Shown: in pieces, positions 17,635 to 26,432 of the stretch
How the letters are laid out: each line of letters opens with the position of its first letter
Numbering within the stretch: the stretch's first letter is position 1
From: Lysinibacillus_B sp031181585
GTDB lineage: Bacteria > Bacillota > Bacilli > Bacillales_A > Planococcaceae
NCBI RefSeq assembly: GCF_047301505.1
Contig: NZ_CP154840.1
Span: forward strand, 1,178,001 to 1,242,000
DNA: 64,000 bases
Direction: 5' to 3'
Position numbers and translations under genes: made by a program
Notes under the pieces: generated by a model
Told to the model about the DNA's origin: nothing
The model's database searches: none
The model's input: only the letters and a program-made list of their open reading frames with translations

Positions 17635-18945
17635 ATGACAAAACCAGTAATCGCCATCGTTGGTCGTCCGAACGTAGGTAAATCGACAATTTTCAACCGT
17701 ATTGTTGGAGAGCGTGTCTCAATCGTGGAAGATATTCCAGGGGTAACACGTGACCGTATTTATAGTTCGGCAGATTGGTTAGCACATGAATTCAATATTA
17801 TTGATACAGGCGGGATTGAAATCGGGGACGAACCGTTTTTAGAGCAAATCCGCCAACAGGCAGAAATTGCCATTGACGAAGCGGATGTCATTATCTTTAT
17901 GACGAATGGCCGTGAAGGTGTGACTGCTGCTGATGAGCAGGTTGCAAAGATTTTATATAAAACGAAAAAGCCCATTGTACTGGCAGTTAATAAGATTGAC
18001 AACCCAGACATGCGTGAAATGATTTATGATTTTTATTCGCTAGGCTTTGGCGATCCGTTTCCGATTTCAGGATCGCACGGTATTGGACTTGGGGATTTAT
18101 TGGATGAGTGTGCAAAACATTTCCCGAAGGAAGATGAAACACAATACGATGAAGATGTCATCAAGTTCTCCTTGATCGGTCGTCCAAACGTCGGAAAATC
18201 TTCATTAGTAAACGCATTTCTAGGACAGGACCGCGTTATCGTCTCGGATATTGCGGGAACGACTCGTGACGCGATCGATACACCATATACGTATGAGGAC
18301 CAAGAGTATGTCATCATTGACACAGCGGGAATGCGTAAAAAAGGAAAGGTGTACGAAACGACGGAGAAGTACTCTGTATTACGTGCATTACGAGCGATTG
18401 AACGCTCAGACGTTGTGTTGGTCGTACTGAATGCTGATGAAGGTATTCAAGAGCAGGACAAGAAAATTGCCGGTTATGCACATGAAGCAGGAAAAGCGAT
18501 CGTTATTGTTGTTAACAAATGGGATGCCATTGAAAAAGATGAAAAGACGATGAATTTCTATACACAGCAAATCCGTGAGCATTTCCTATTCCTTGACTAT
18601 GCACCGCTTGTTTTCGTATCTGCAAAAACAAAACAGCGTGTACATCAGATTCTGCCTGTTATTCAGCGTGTAAGTGAAAACCATGCGATGCGTATTCAGT
18701 CTTCTATCCTAAATGAGGTAATCGAGGATGCGGTGGCTCGTAATCCGGCTCCAGCGGATAAAGGCCGTCGTCTGCGCATTTATTATGCGACGCAGGTAGC
18801 GATCAAGCCGCCGACATTTGTTGTATTTGTCAATGACCCAGAGCTGATGCACTTCTCTTATGAGCGTTTCTTAGAGAACCGCATCCGTGAAACATTTGAC
18901 TTTGAGGGAACTCCAATTCGTTTAATTACACGTGCGCGTGATTAA
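17635..18945 (+). CDS. der: Ribosome-assembly GTPase Der (EngA)
   Basis: Essential tandem GTPase for 50S subunit maturation. 436 residues: first G domain with GRPNVGKST (9-17), DTGG and NKID; second with GRPNVGKSS (from about 182), DTAGMRKKGKV and NKWD; a C-terminal KH-like domain ending in PIRLITRARD. Start at 17635 with AAGGATG. A promoter-like TGCTATACT lies about 70 bases upstream. Confidence 0.97.
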   Translation: MTKPVIAIVGRPNVGKSTIFNRIVGERVSIVEDIPGVTRDRIYSSADWLAHEFNIIDTGGIEIGDEPFLEQIRQQAEIAIDEADVIIFMTNGREGVTAADEQVAKILYKTKKPIVLAVNKIDNPDMREMIYDFYSLGFGDPFPISGSHGIGLGDLLDECAKHFPKEDETQYDEDVIKFSLIGRPNVGKSSLVNAFLGQDRVIVSDIAGTTRDAIDTPYTYEDQEYVIIDTAGMRKKGKVYETTEKYSVLRALRAIERSDVVLVVLNADEGIQEQDKKIAGYAHEAGKAIVIVVNKWDAIEKDEKTMNFYTQQIREHFLFLDYAPLVFVSAKTKQRVHQILPVIQRVSENHAMRIQSSILNEVIEDAVARNPAPADKGRRLRIYYATQVAIKPPTFVVFVNDPELMHFSYERFLENRIRETFDFEGTPIRLITRARD

Positions 18946-18965
18946 TTCGGTAAGGGGGAGATTGG

Positions 18966-19979
18966 ATGGAACAGGTAACGGTATTGGGGGCTGGATCTTG
19001 GGGGACGGCGCTGGCCATTGTATTAGCCGAAAATGGCCATGATACACTTTTATGGACCCATCGTCAGGATCAAGCAGAGGAAATTAACACTGAACATACA
19101 AATAAAAAATATTTACCAAACACAGTATTGCCGGCTGGTCTGCGTGCTACAGCGTCTCTTGAGGAGGCTGCGGGACACGGCAAGACGATCGTTGTCGCAG
19201 TACCGACAAAAGCAATACGGGAAGTCTGCGGTGAAATCTCTAAGCTGTTGATGGAACCGAAGCTATTTGTCCACGTTTCAAAGGGAATTGAGCCGGATTC
19301 ATTGCTGCGTATTTCTGAATTAATGAAAGAAAGCATTAAATCGGAGCTGATTGAGGAAATTGTTGTGTTATCAGGGCCTTCCCATGCGGAAGAGGTTGTC
19401 CTGCAGCACCCAACGACAGTAACGGCAGCGTCAGCGTCACTTGAAGCAGCAGAAAAGGTGCAGGATTTATTCATGAGTCAATACTTCCGTGTTTACACGA
19501 ACGATGACGTTGTCGGTGTCGAAATGGGCGGAGCTTTGAAAAATGTAATAGCACTCGCAGCCGGAATTACAGATGGATTATCATACGGGGACAATGCAAA
19601 GGCAGCGCTTATTACGCGAGGGCTTGCTGAAATTACACGTCTTGGTGTCAAGATGGGCGGAAATCCTTTTACATTTGCTGGACTGACAGGCATGGGTGAT
19701 TTGATTGTTACATGTACAAGTGTCCATTCCCGCAATTGGCGGGCAGGCAATATGCTTGGAAAAGGCTTAAAGCTAAAAGAGGTGCTTGAGCAAATGGGAA
19801 TGGTCGTTGAAGGTGTACGTACGACGAAAGCGGCTTATCAATTGGCACAGGAATACGATGTGCCAATGCCAATTACAACGGCACTCTACGATGTCTTGTT
19901 TAACGACAAGGAGCCGAAGCAGGCTGTCGATGAACTGATGATCCGTATGAAAAAGGCAGAAATTGACGAGCTTCGCTAA
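18966..19979 (+). CDS. gpsA: NAD(P)H-dependent glycerol-3-phosphate dehydrogenase
   Basis: Makes sn-glycerol-3-phosphate for phospholipids. 337 residues: dinucleotide-binding VLGAGSWGTALA (about 5-16), VVAVPTKAIR, the catalytic Lys region (GGALKNVIALAAG) and the substrate-binding GNPFTFAGLTGMGDL. Start 18966 preceded by AAGGGGGAG. 20 bases after der, so probably one operon. Confidence 0.96.
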   Translation: MEQVTVLGAGSWGTALAIVLAENGHDTLLWTHRQDQAEEINTEHTNKKYLPNTVLPAGLRATASLEEAAGHGKTIVVAVPTKAIREVCGEISKLLMEPKLFVHVSKGIEPDSLLRISELMKESIKSELIEEIVVLSGPSHAEEVVLQHPTTVTAASASLEAAEKVQDLFMSQYFRVYTNDDVVGVEMGGALKNVIALAAGITDGLSYGDNAKAALITRGLAEITRLGVKMGGNPFTFAGLTGMGDLIVTCTSVHSRNWRAGNMLGKGLKLKEVLEQMGMVVEGVRTTKAAYQLAQEYDVPMPITTALYDVLFNDKEPKQAVDELMIRMKKAEIDELR

Positions 19980-20076
19980 GTGCACCCGACAAATTTCTGT
20001 CTAATAATAAGTTCTAACTTTCATTCGATAGTTTAGAATGCAGATGTCGAGAGAATTTTAATAATTTGTTCACAAA

Positions 20077-20113
20077 TATAGGAGGCACGCGTATGTGTCT
20101 CCTATTCTTTTAT
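20077..20113 (+). terminator. gpsA terminator
   Basis: ATAGGAG ... CTCCTAT stem followed by TCTTTTAT, about 100 bases after the gpsA stop. Confidence 0.6.
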
Positions 20114-20175
20114 GTAAGAAAACGGTATAATTACTAGCAGTGTGAACATTTGAAACAGGAAAGGCGGTTTTTTCT

Positions 20176-20436
20176 TTGAATCCAGTTTTATCAATGGATT
20201 ACTCGATGTTTGTCCTAAATGCACGCGGTCCGCTGGCGGCAATGCCTGCTATGGATGTTATGTGGGTTTCTTTTTACTCCATAGGGCTGATGCTCGTTTC
20301 CGTTTTAATCGTATCTGCGGTACGTAAATGGGTACATAATGGATTTTTATCACTAATTTTCAGACTGATTGCTTTTGGTTTATTCTTCATTGGAACAATT
20401 TTAATGGTGCTGGTCGTTGCAACATGGCCGGCTTAA
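20176..20436 (+). CDS. Small membrane protein, DUF2768-like
   Basis: 86 residues with two membrane helices (about 26-47 and 55-82). Resembles the DUF2768 proteins found beside gpsA and spoIVA in Bacillus, of unknown function. I chose the TTG at 20176 because AAAGGCGG precedes it at suitable spacing; the next in-frame ATG is six codons later (MDYSMF). The next gene follows after 18 bases. Confidence 0.6.
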   Translation: MNPVLSMDYSMFVLNARGPLAAMPAMDVMWVSFYSIGLMLVSVLIVSAVRKWVHNGFLSLIFRLIAFGLFFIGTILMVLVVATWPA

Positions 20437-20454
20437 AAGATGGAAGGTGAAAAA

Positions 20455-21258
20455 ATGAAAAAGTACCTGCTAATCGGTCTTGCCCTGACAGTATCAATCA
20501 TCCTGTCAGCGTGCGGCAGCTTATATAAGGATGAAGAGCAGCAAAGAGTACAGCAGACTCCCGATTTAGACCTGATAAATTCCGTACAGCGTGCGGTAGA
20601 TGCATATCAACAGGATACAGGTGTCTTGCCGATTAAAAATAGTGAAGAAGATACCGACCTATTTGTCAAATATCAAATTGACTTTTCGAAGCTTGCGAAC
20701 GGGGGGTATCTTGTAAAATCGCCAGATAACTCATTTGAACAGGGAGGAATCTTCCAATATGTCATTTGGAATGCGGAAGAAAAACCGACTGTTAAATTGA
20801 TTGACCTTCGAATGACGGAGCGTCTGCGCGAAGTGAATATCCGGTTCATGGCTACAGAATACCCTCAGTTTAAAGAGCGCATTGCGGATTATGTCTATAC
20901 AATCAACTTTGATAATATTGGCTATAAAACAGATGTAGCAGTGGATAGTCCGTATTCAAGCAGCCTTTTGCCGCTTGTTGTGTCGAGTGATGGGGATGTG
21001 TATGTGGATTATTCGATTGATTTACAGCAATTTATTAATGATAAAGGGCTGAAGCCTGCCCAAGGGGAAGATATCCGTCATCTGCTTGCAGATGAATATC
21101 CGGTAGTGCCCGCTTATTCATTGCCTTACACTGTAAATGAAAAAAATGAAGTAGTCTTTATGTATGATCCAGTGACTGAAAGAGAAGAACGAAAAGAGCA
21201 GCTGCGTCAGCAACAGCAAGAACTAGAACAAGACAAACAAGAAGATAGCGAAAAATAA
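20455..21258 (+). CDS. yphF: YphF-like lipoprotein
   Basis: 267-residue lipoprotein: signal MKKYLLIGLALTVSIILSAC with lipid Cys 20, then a soluble domain and a Gln/Glu-rich C-terminus (REERKEQLRQQQQELEQDKQ), probably helical. Position between gpsA and spoIVA matches B. subtilis yphF, whose role is not established; this symbol rests mainly on synteny. ATG at 20455 preceded by GGAAGGTG; an ATG at 20440 lies within that site and is less likely. Confidence 0.7.
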   Translation: MKKYLLIGLALTVSIILSACGSLYKDEEQQRVQQTPDLDLINSVQRAVDAYQQDTGVLPIKNSEEDTDLFVKYQIDFSKLANGGYLVKSPDNSFEQGGIFQYVIWNAEEKPTVKLIDLRMTERLREVNIRFMATEYPQFKERIADYVYTINFDNIGYKTDVAVDSPYSSSLLPLVVSSDGDVYVDYSIDLQQFINDKGLKPAQGEDIRHLLADEYPVVPAYSLPYTVNEKNEVVFMYDPVTEREERKEQLRQQQQELEQDKQEDSEK

Positions 21259-21261
21259 TGG

Positions 21262-21293
21262 AATGCTTCTCGTAATTTACGAGAAGCATTTTT
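21262..21293 (+). terminator. yphF terminator
   Basis: AATGCTTCTCGT ... ACGAGAAGCATT stem followed by TTT, just upstream of and touching the spoIVA promoter. Confidence 0.75.
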
Positions 21294-21320
21294 CATATTT
21301 TGTTATGGAATTCATACAAT
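21293..21320 (+). promoter_or_regulatory. Sigma-E promoter of spoIVA
   Basis: TCATATT (21293-21299), 13 bases, CATACAAT (21313-21320). Both boxes match the mother-cell sigma-E consensus closely. 24 bases before the spoIVA start, consistent with known sigma-E control of spoIVA. Confidence 0.8.
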
Positions 21321-21344
21321 GATAATACGTAAAGGGGGAGCCGT

Positions 21345-22823
21345 ATGTCAGAACAAGTATTTAAACAGTTGGCTGAACGCACAAATGGAGATGTATATAT
21401 CGGTGTTGTGGGTCCTGTTCGAGTTGGGAAATCAACGTTTGTCAAAAAAGTAATGGAAATGGTAGTGCTGCCGAACATCGAATTTGATGATGAACGGAAG
21501 CGTGCATTGGACGAGCTGCCGCAAAGTTCGCCTGGACCGGTCATTATGACGGCTGAGCCGAAATTCGTTCCTGCACAAAGTGCTCAGATTGCGATTGGAG
21601 ACAATGGTTTATCGTTTCGTATTAGGCTGGCAGACTGTGTAGGGTATGTTATTGACGGGGTAAAAGGGTATGAGGATGAGAATGGGCCGAAGTTTGTTCA
21701 GACACCTTGGCATAATGAACCTATTCCATTCCAAGAGGCAGCAAAAATCGGTACAGATAAAGTTATTCGTGATCATGCGAACATTGGGGTTGTAGTAACG
21801 ACCGATGGAACGGTAAATGGTATTAAGCGTTCTGCTGCAGAAGTCGCTGAAAGACAGGTAATTGAGGAACTTCAGGAAATCGGAAAGCCATTTGTTATTG
21901 TATTGAATAGTACGATGCCTGCCCATGAAAATACGATTCGGCTACGTAACGAATTGCTGGAGAGATACAATGTGCCGGTGCATGCTGTTGCAATCGAGCA
22001 GCTATCGAAAAAGGATATCACTTATATTTTGCAGGAGGCACTATATGAGTTTCCAGTTGAAGTTATTGATGTAGAAAAGCCGGATTGGCTGGATGTCCTG
22101 GAAGATATTCATCCACTTAACCTGGCATTGAACGAGGCAATCGAGCATATGACATCTGTGATCGGTAAAATCCGGGATGTAGAGCATGCAACGAACGTGC
22201 TGTCGCAAATCGACTTTGTAGAAAAATGTGAGCTGCAGGAGGTGGACCCTGGTCTCGGTGCAGCAACTATCCGTCTGGACATTACGGGCGATACGTACAA
22301 GTCCGTGTGCAATGAATGGCTGACGGAGCCGGTAGATACGAAAAAAGAATGGCTCCTGTTTATCAAGGAATCGGCACAGGCAAAAGAAGAACAGAAGCGC
22401 TTCAAGGATGCCATCGAGCAGGCGAGAAGAGATGGCTACGGGGTGACATTGCCGACGATGGACGAATTCTCGCCAAGCGAACCTGAGCTCATCCAGCAAA
22501 ATAACTTCTACGGCGTGCGTATGAAGGCAAAAGCGGCTTCATATCATATTATCCGGATTGATATGGGATCAGAGTTTTCACCGCTCATCGGTTCGGAATT
22601 CCACAGCCAGCAATTACTGAAGGATCTAAAATATGCTTTCCAGCATGATCGAGAAGCGCTTTGGAATACACAATTATTCGGAACACCTCTTCATGAGGTG
22701 CTGAAAGAAAGCATCCGCTATAAGATGGATGCTATCCCTAAAAATGCCAAAGAACGTATGCGTCTCACAATCGAGCGTATGGTAAATGAAGGCGAGAGAG
22801 GCATTGTAACGTTTGTAATTTAA
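21345..22823 (+). CDS. spoIVA: Spore coat morphogenetic ATPase SpoIVA
   Basis: Self-assembling ATPase that forms the basement layer of the spore coat around the forespore. 492 residues, as in B. subtilis. Walker A GPVRVGKST (23-31), a TRAFAC-like NTPase core, middle domain, and a conserved C-terminus (RLTIERMVNEGERGIVTFVI) that in B. subtilis contacts SpoVM. ATG at 21345 after AAAGGGGGAG. Monocistronic. Confidence 0.97.
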   Translation: MSEQVFKQLAERTNGDVYIGVVGPVRVGKSTFVKKVMEMVVLPNIEFDDERKRALDELPQSSPGPVIMTAEPKFVPAQSAQIAIGDNGLSFRIRLADCVGYVIDGVKGYEDENGPKFVQTPWHNEPIPFQEAAKIGTDKVIRDHANIGVVVTTDGTVNGIKRSAAEVAERQVIEELQEIGKPFVIVLNSTMPAHENTIRLRNELLERYNVPVHAVAIEQLSKKDITYILQEALYEFPVEVIDVEKPDWLDVLEDIHPLNLALNEAIEHMTSVIGKIRDVEHATNVLSQIDFVEKCELQEVDPGLGAATIRLDITGDTYKSVCNEWLTEPVDTKKEWLLFIKESAQAKEEQKRFKDAIEQARRDGYGVTLPTMDEFSPSEPELIQQNNFYGVRMKAKAASYHIIRIDMGSEFSPLIGSEFHSQQLLKDLKYAFQHDREALWNTQLFGTPLHEVLKESIRYKMDAIPKNAKERMRLTIERMVNEGERGIVTFVI

Positions 22824-22860
22824 AAAGGGTAAGGAAAAAAACAGGATAGATTTTTACTTA

Positions 22861-22899
22861 GAACGGTGACAAAATTAGTAATTTTGCACTGTTCTTTTT
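22861..22899 (+). terminator. spoIVA terminator
   Basis: Imperfect stem GAACGGTGACAAAATT ... AATTTTGCACTGTTC followed by TTTTTC. Confidence 0.7.
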
Positions 22900-22950
22900 C
22901 ATTTTCTTCGAAAAAAGCACCGATAACGCGAAAAAACCGGTTAATTACAG

Positions 22951-22979
22951 TTGCAGAGCGGTTTCTCTTATGTTAATCT
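22951..22979 (+). promoter_or_regulatory. Candidate sigma-A promoter of hbs
   Basis: TTGCAG (22951-22956), 17 bases, TAATCT (22974-22979), 46 bases before the hbs start. No other good promoter seen in the gap. Confidence 0.5.
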
Positions 22980-23025
22980 TTTTACATGATTTAGGTTCAT
23001 GACCCTTTGAGAGGAGGTGAATGGT

Positions 23026-23298
23026 GTGAATAAAACAGAATTAGTAAACTCTGTTGCTGAAGCTGCAGGTCTTTCTAAAAAGGACGCTTCTAAAGCAGTT
23101 GAAGCTGTATTTGATACAATTCAAGATGCTCTTGCAAAGGGTGACAAAGTACAATTAATCGGTTTTGGTAACTTCGAGGTACGCGAACGCGCAGCTCGTA
23201 AAGGTCGTAACCCACAAACAGGTGACGAGATCGAAATCGCTGCGAGCAAGGTACCTGCTTTCAAACCAGGTAAAGCGCTTAAAGATGCTGTAAAATAA
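23026..23298 (+). CDS. hbs: DNA-binding protein HU
   Basis: Histone-like nucleoid protein. The GTG at 23026 (MNKTELVNSVAEAAG) gives 90 residues and fits the family N-terminus exactly; GAGGAGGTG lies just upstream. A GTG at 23017 is inside that ribosome binding site. The DNA-binding arm GFGNFEVRERAARKGRNPQTGDEIEI is intact. Confidence 0.97.
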   Translation: MNKTELVNSVAEAAGLSKKDASKAVEAVFDTIQDALAKGDKVQLIGFGNFEVRERAARKGRNPQTGDEIEIAASKVPAFKPGKALKDAVK

Positions 23299-23318
23299 TA
23301 CACATCCGTAGTTACATA

Positions 23319-23359
23319 GAGCAGCCTTCCATGATTTTGCATGGAGGCTGCTCTTTTTT
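23319..23359 (+). terminator. hbs terminator
   Basis: GAGCAGCCTTCCATG ... CATGGAGGCTGCTC, near-perfect long stem followed by TTTTTT. Confidence 0.9.
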
Positions 23360-23562
23360 AACTTTTATTAACTGAATACTAACCCCTTATAAATAGTTAG
23401 GTGAATGAGCATGCAATTAATTACGCTGAGGCGTGAATGATATAGAAGAAGTCGAGATGTTTCCTGTTAAATAACTAGTAAAGCAAACGTGCTTCGGACT
23501 CACAGGATATTGTAAGTTGCCGCAAGACACGACGCTTTAAGCCTTCACTCTTTTATCCCTGT

Positions 23563-23633
23563 GCGTGACAAGCACGCTAGGTGATGTGTTCCAGCGCTTG
23601 TCGCAGCAAAACAAGTGTGAATGCACTTTTCTT
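23563..23633 (+). repeat. 71-bp direct repeat, copy 1
   Basis: Begins GCGTGACAAGCACGCTAGG and ends GAATGCACTTTTCTT; identical over 71 bases to 23717-23787. Contains an internal GACAAGC ... GCTTGTC hairpin. Its CAAGTGTGAATGC (23612-23624) is repeated in inverted orientation at 23675-23687. Confidence 0.9.
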
Positions 23634-23674
23634 CAAAGAAGAAGCAGAATTTCCAGAGTTGAAAAAATGTCTAG

Positions 23675-23687
23675 GCATTCACACTTG
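23675..23687 (-). repeat. Inverted 13-bp copy of part of the repeat
   Basis: GCATTCACACTTG, the exact reverse complement of 23612-23624 and of the matching segment in copy 2; flanked by GCTGC, which also mirrors the GCAGC in the direct copies. It can pair with either direct copy. Confidence 0.85.
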
Positions 23688-23716
23688 CTGCTCGAGGTCG
23701 CTTCACCCAGCACTAC

Positions 23717-23787
23717 GCGTGACAAGCACGCTAGGTGATGTGTTCCAGCGCTTGTCGCAGCAAAACAAGTGTGAATGCACTTTTCTT
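23717..23787 (+). repeat. 71-bp direct repeat, copy 2
   Basis: Identical to 23563-23633, 154 bases downstream of it. Sequence diverges immediately after CTTTTCTT. Confidence 0.9.
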
Positions 23788-24004
23788 GTATGAATTTCTA
23801 CATATTTTTTATAAATAGAGCAAGCATTTTTGAACTTGTAGGGCGATTGTGCTACGATTCTTGTGTTATGTTGAAAGCCTGTGATCTCTTCTTAAAGCTG
23901 GTAAAGAGCTTCTAGTATATAGAGGAGCGATAGATAAGAGTGCAGGTATGTAATAAAGGTGGATATAAATTCGCAGCGGCGATTTAGAATTTTAGGAGGC
24001 AATT

Positions 24005-24574
24005 ATGTCGAATGTTGATTTAAAAAAGATTGAAGAAGCGGTAAAAATGATTTTAGAGGCAGTAGGCGAAGATGTAAATCGTGAAGGATTGCTCGATACA
24101 CCGAAACGTGTTTCCAAAATGTATGCGGAGATGTTCAGTGGATTACAGGAAGATCCACGGGACTATTTCAGTACAGTATTTCATGAGGATCATGAGGAGC
24201 TGGTGCTTGTAAAAGATATCCCGTTTTATTCAATGTGCGAGCATCATCTCGTACCTTTCTATGGGAAAGCCCATGTTGCATACATACCGAAGGATGGAAA
24301 AGTAGCGGGTCTGAGCAAACTCGGCCGCTGTGTAGAGTCAGTAGCGCGTCGTCCGCAGCTCCAGGAGCGTATTACGTCGACAGTTGCAGATACAATTATG
24401 GAAATGCTAGAACCAAAAGGGGTTTATGTTATCGTCGAAGCAGAGCATATGTGCATGACAATGCGCGGTTTAAAGAAGCCAGGTGCAAAAACGGTCACTT
24501 CAGTTGCTCGCGGTATTTATGAAACGGACGATGTGAAGCGCCGAGAAATCATTTCCTTTATTCAAATGTCTTAA
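24005..24574 (+). CDS. folE: GTP cyclohydrolase I
   Basis: First enzyme of folate synthesis: GTP to 7,8-dihydroneopterin triphosphate. 189 residues. Zn/active-site signature MCEHHLVPFYGKAHVAYIP and AEHMCMTMRGLKKPGAKT supply the Cys/His zinc ligands. ATG 24005 after TTAGGAGG. As in B. subtilis (mtrA), it forms an operon with mtrB. Confidence 0.97.
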   Translation: MSNVDLKKIEEAVKMILEAVGEDVNREGLLDTPKRVSKMYAEMFSGLQEDPRDYFSTVFHEDHEELVLVKDIPFYSMCEHHLVPFYGKAHVAYIPKDGKVAGLSKLGRCVESVARRPQLQERITSTVADTIMEMLEPKGVYVIVEAEHMCMTMRGLKKPGAKTVTSVARGIYETDDVKRREIISFIQMS

Positions 24575-24634
24575 TTTATATAGAATTATGTTATGATGAA
24601 TGAAGAAACTGTTGGTATGAGGAGAGAGTTGGCA

Positions 24635-24856
24635 ATGACACAACCTGACTATATAATCATTGAGGCGTTGGAAGACGGAGTGCATGTCATCGGCTTAACA
24701 CGCGGAACGGATACAAAATTCCATCATTCAGAAAAGCTGGATGCCGGTGAAGTAATGATTGCACAATTTACAGAACATACTTCAGCTATGAAGATTCGCG
24801 GGAAGGCAAAGATCCATTCGTCCCACGGGATAGTTGAAAGTAGCGGAAAAAAGTAA
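24635..24856 (+). CDS. mtrB: Tryptophan RNA-binding attenuation protein TRAP
   Basis: Ring-forming regulator that, with bound tryptophan, wraps RNA at (G/U)AG repeats. 73 residues from the ATG at 24635 (MTQPDYIIIEALEDG), similar to the 75 of B. subtilis. The GLTRGTDTKFHHSEKLDAGEV core and IAQFTEHTSAMKIRG keep the tryptophan pocket (TRGTDT, QFTEHTS) and the RNA-contacting Lys/Lys/Arg. An upstream ATG at 24593 would add an atypical tail. trp genes are not in this window, so its main targets lie elsewhere. Confidence 0.93.
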   Translation: MTQPDYIIIEALEDGVHVIGLTRGTDTKFHHSEKLDAGEVMIAQFTEHTSAMKIRGKAKIHSSHGIVESSGKK

Positions 24857-24942
24857 TAGACCGTATCCGCGATTTCAATACAACACCAAGTTGACTATGC
24901 TATAATGGAGCATAGTTACTTTAGTGAAATGGAGCACTATTT

Positions 24943-25677
24943 ATGGATGCAACAACGATTGGCCAAGCTGTAGGTCAACTGAAAACATATATATTGGATA
25001 ATATTCGGCACAACACACTGTTGAAATACACTGGCACACCGCTGTTAAATGAAAAGCAGCTATTTTTTTTGCTGTTGCCGAAGCTGAATGGGGAAGTATG
25101 GACTGAAGAGACAACAACAAGTGCTATGACGGTTGGAATTGTCCATGCATCGTTGGCGGAACATGATAAGATCCATGAAACAGATGCTACCTCCAAGGAA
25201 CAGCAGCTGACGGTTTTATCCGGAGACTATTATAGCGGACGTTATTATCAATTGCTGGCGCAGACTGGCAGTATTGAGTTAATTCGAAGATTATCAGAGG
25301 CAATTGTAGATCGCTGCGAGCATGAAATAACGGTGTATGAGAGAGAAGGCCGGAATTTTCAGGATTGGGTAGATGTCCTCACTGTTATTGAAACTGCTCT
25401 GATCGAACGCTTTTTTTATGTATATCAGTTTGACGAATACCTTGAAGTTATGCAGGAAGCGTTAACAGTGGCTCGTTTGAATAGAGAGCTGCATGCTCTT
25501 TTAGCAGGTAAGCCGTCTATCTATGTAAGCTGTATGCAATTTAGTCTTGAAGAACAAGCTGTTGAAAAGGAACTTCAGCAGGAAATCAGCAAGCGTAAAC
25601 AAACATTGAATGCAACACTTGAAGCAAGCACGTATAGCGAGGCGCTGAAGGAGGCAATTGTCGACATAGTGTCTTGA
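24943..25677 (+). CDS. hepS: Heptaprenyl diphosphate synthase component I
   Basis: Non-catalytic subunit that, with HepT, makes the C35 chain of menaquinone-7. 244 residues, all-helical; the SGDYYSGRYYQLLAQTG segment is characteristic of HepS/HepA. Weakly conserved overall, so identification leans on this motif and on the hepS-menG-hepT order. An extended -10 (TGCTATAAT) lies about 44 bases upstream. Confidence 0.9.
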   Translation: MDATTIGQAVGQLKTYILDNIRHNTLLKYTGTPLLNEKQLFFLLLPKLNGEVWTEETTTSAMTVGIVHASLAEHDKIHETDATSKEQQLTVLSGDYYSGRYYQLLAQTGSIELIRRLSEAIVDRCEHEITVYEREGRNFQDWVDVLTVIETALIERFFYVYQFDEYLEVMQEALTVARLNRELHALLAGKPSIYVSCMQFSLEEQAVEKELQQEISKRKQTLNATLEASTYSEALKEAIVDIVS

Positions 25678-25708
25678 AAGTTCGTGGACAAAGAAAGGTT
25701 TTGAGAAA

Positions 25709-26413
25709 ATGGCAAAAGCGAAGGAACAACGTGTACATGAAGTATTCGAACAAATTTCAGACAGCTATGACAAAATGAATTCCGTCATTAGTTTCCAAAT
25801 GCATAAATTGTGGCGTGATGATGTCATGAAACGCATGAATGTTAAAAAGGGTTCCGTATGTCTGGACGTTTGTTGTGGAACGGCTGATTGGACGATTGCT
25901 CTAGCGAAAGCAACTGGCGGAGACGGCATCGTAAAAGGCCTTGACTTTAGTGAAAACATGCTGAGCGTTGGCAAGAAGAAGGTACTGCCTTATGACTTTG
26001 TGGAATTGATTCATGGCAATGCAATGGAACTGCCATTTGAGGATAATACATTCGACTATGTAACAATAGGATTTGGGCTGCGAAATGTGCCAGATTACAT
26101 GCAGGTACTGAGCGAAATGAACCGTGTATTGAAACCGGGCGGCATGGTTGTATGCCTAGAGACATCACAGCCGGAAATCCCTGGTTATCGCCAATTATTC
26201 CGTCTGTATTTCAATTACATCATGCCGATGTTTGGCAAATTGTTCGCTAAAAGTTATAAGGAATATTCATGGCTGCAGGAATCGGCAAATGATTTTCCAG
26301 GCATGAAAAAGCTGGCTGCGATGTTCCGAGAAGCCGGTTTTGAAAAAGTAACATATAAAGGCTACAGCGGCGGGGCGGCAGCAATGCATATGGGCTTTAA
26401 AAAAGAAATTTAG
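25709..26413 (+). CDS. menG: Demethylmenaquinone methyltransferase
   Basis: SAM-dependent last step of menaquinone synthesis. 234 residues of the UbiE/MenG family: VHEVFEQISDSYDKMNSVISF at the N-terminus, SAM-binding LDVCCGTADWTIALA, and the C-terminal GGAAAMHMGFKK. Sits between the two subunits of the prenyl synthase. Confidence 0.96.
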   Translation: MAKAKEQRVHEVFEQISDSYDKMNSVISFQMHKLWRDDVMKRMNVKKGSVCLDVCCGTADWTIALAKATGGDGIVKGLDFSENMLSVGKKKVLPYDFVELIHGNAMELPFEDNTFDYVTIGFGLRNVPDYMQVLSEMNRVLKPGGMVVCLETSQPEIPGYRQLFRLYFNYIMPMFGKLFAKSYKEYSWLQESANDFPGMKKLAAMFREAGFEKVTYKGYSGGAAAMHMGFKKEI

Positions 26414-26432
26414 TGGGAGAAGGTTTGTTCAC

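Larger units (their letters stand above)
23360..24004. other. 645-bp gap between hbs and folE; repeat element and folE-mtrB leader
   Basis: No convincing gene. 23563-23787 holds two identical 71-base direct repeats and an inverted segment; an open frame across it is made only of these repeats. 23900-23940 is rich in GAG/TAG triplets ahead of folE-mtrB. The rest is AT-rich without recognised structure. Confidence 0.6.

Noticed and set aside
23581..23793. Open frame of 70 codons in the hbs-folE gap
   Set aside because: It consists almost wholly of the two 71-bp repeats, repeats its own peptide and has no ribosome binding site.
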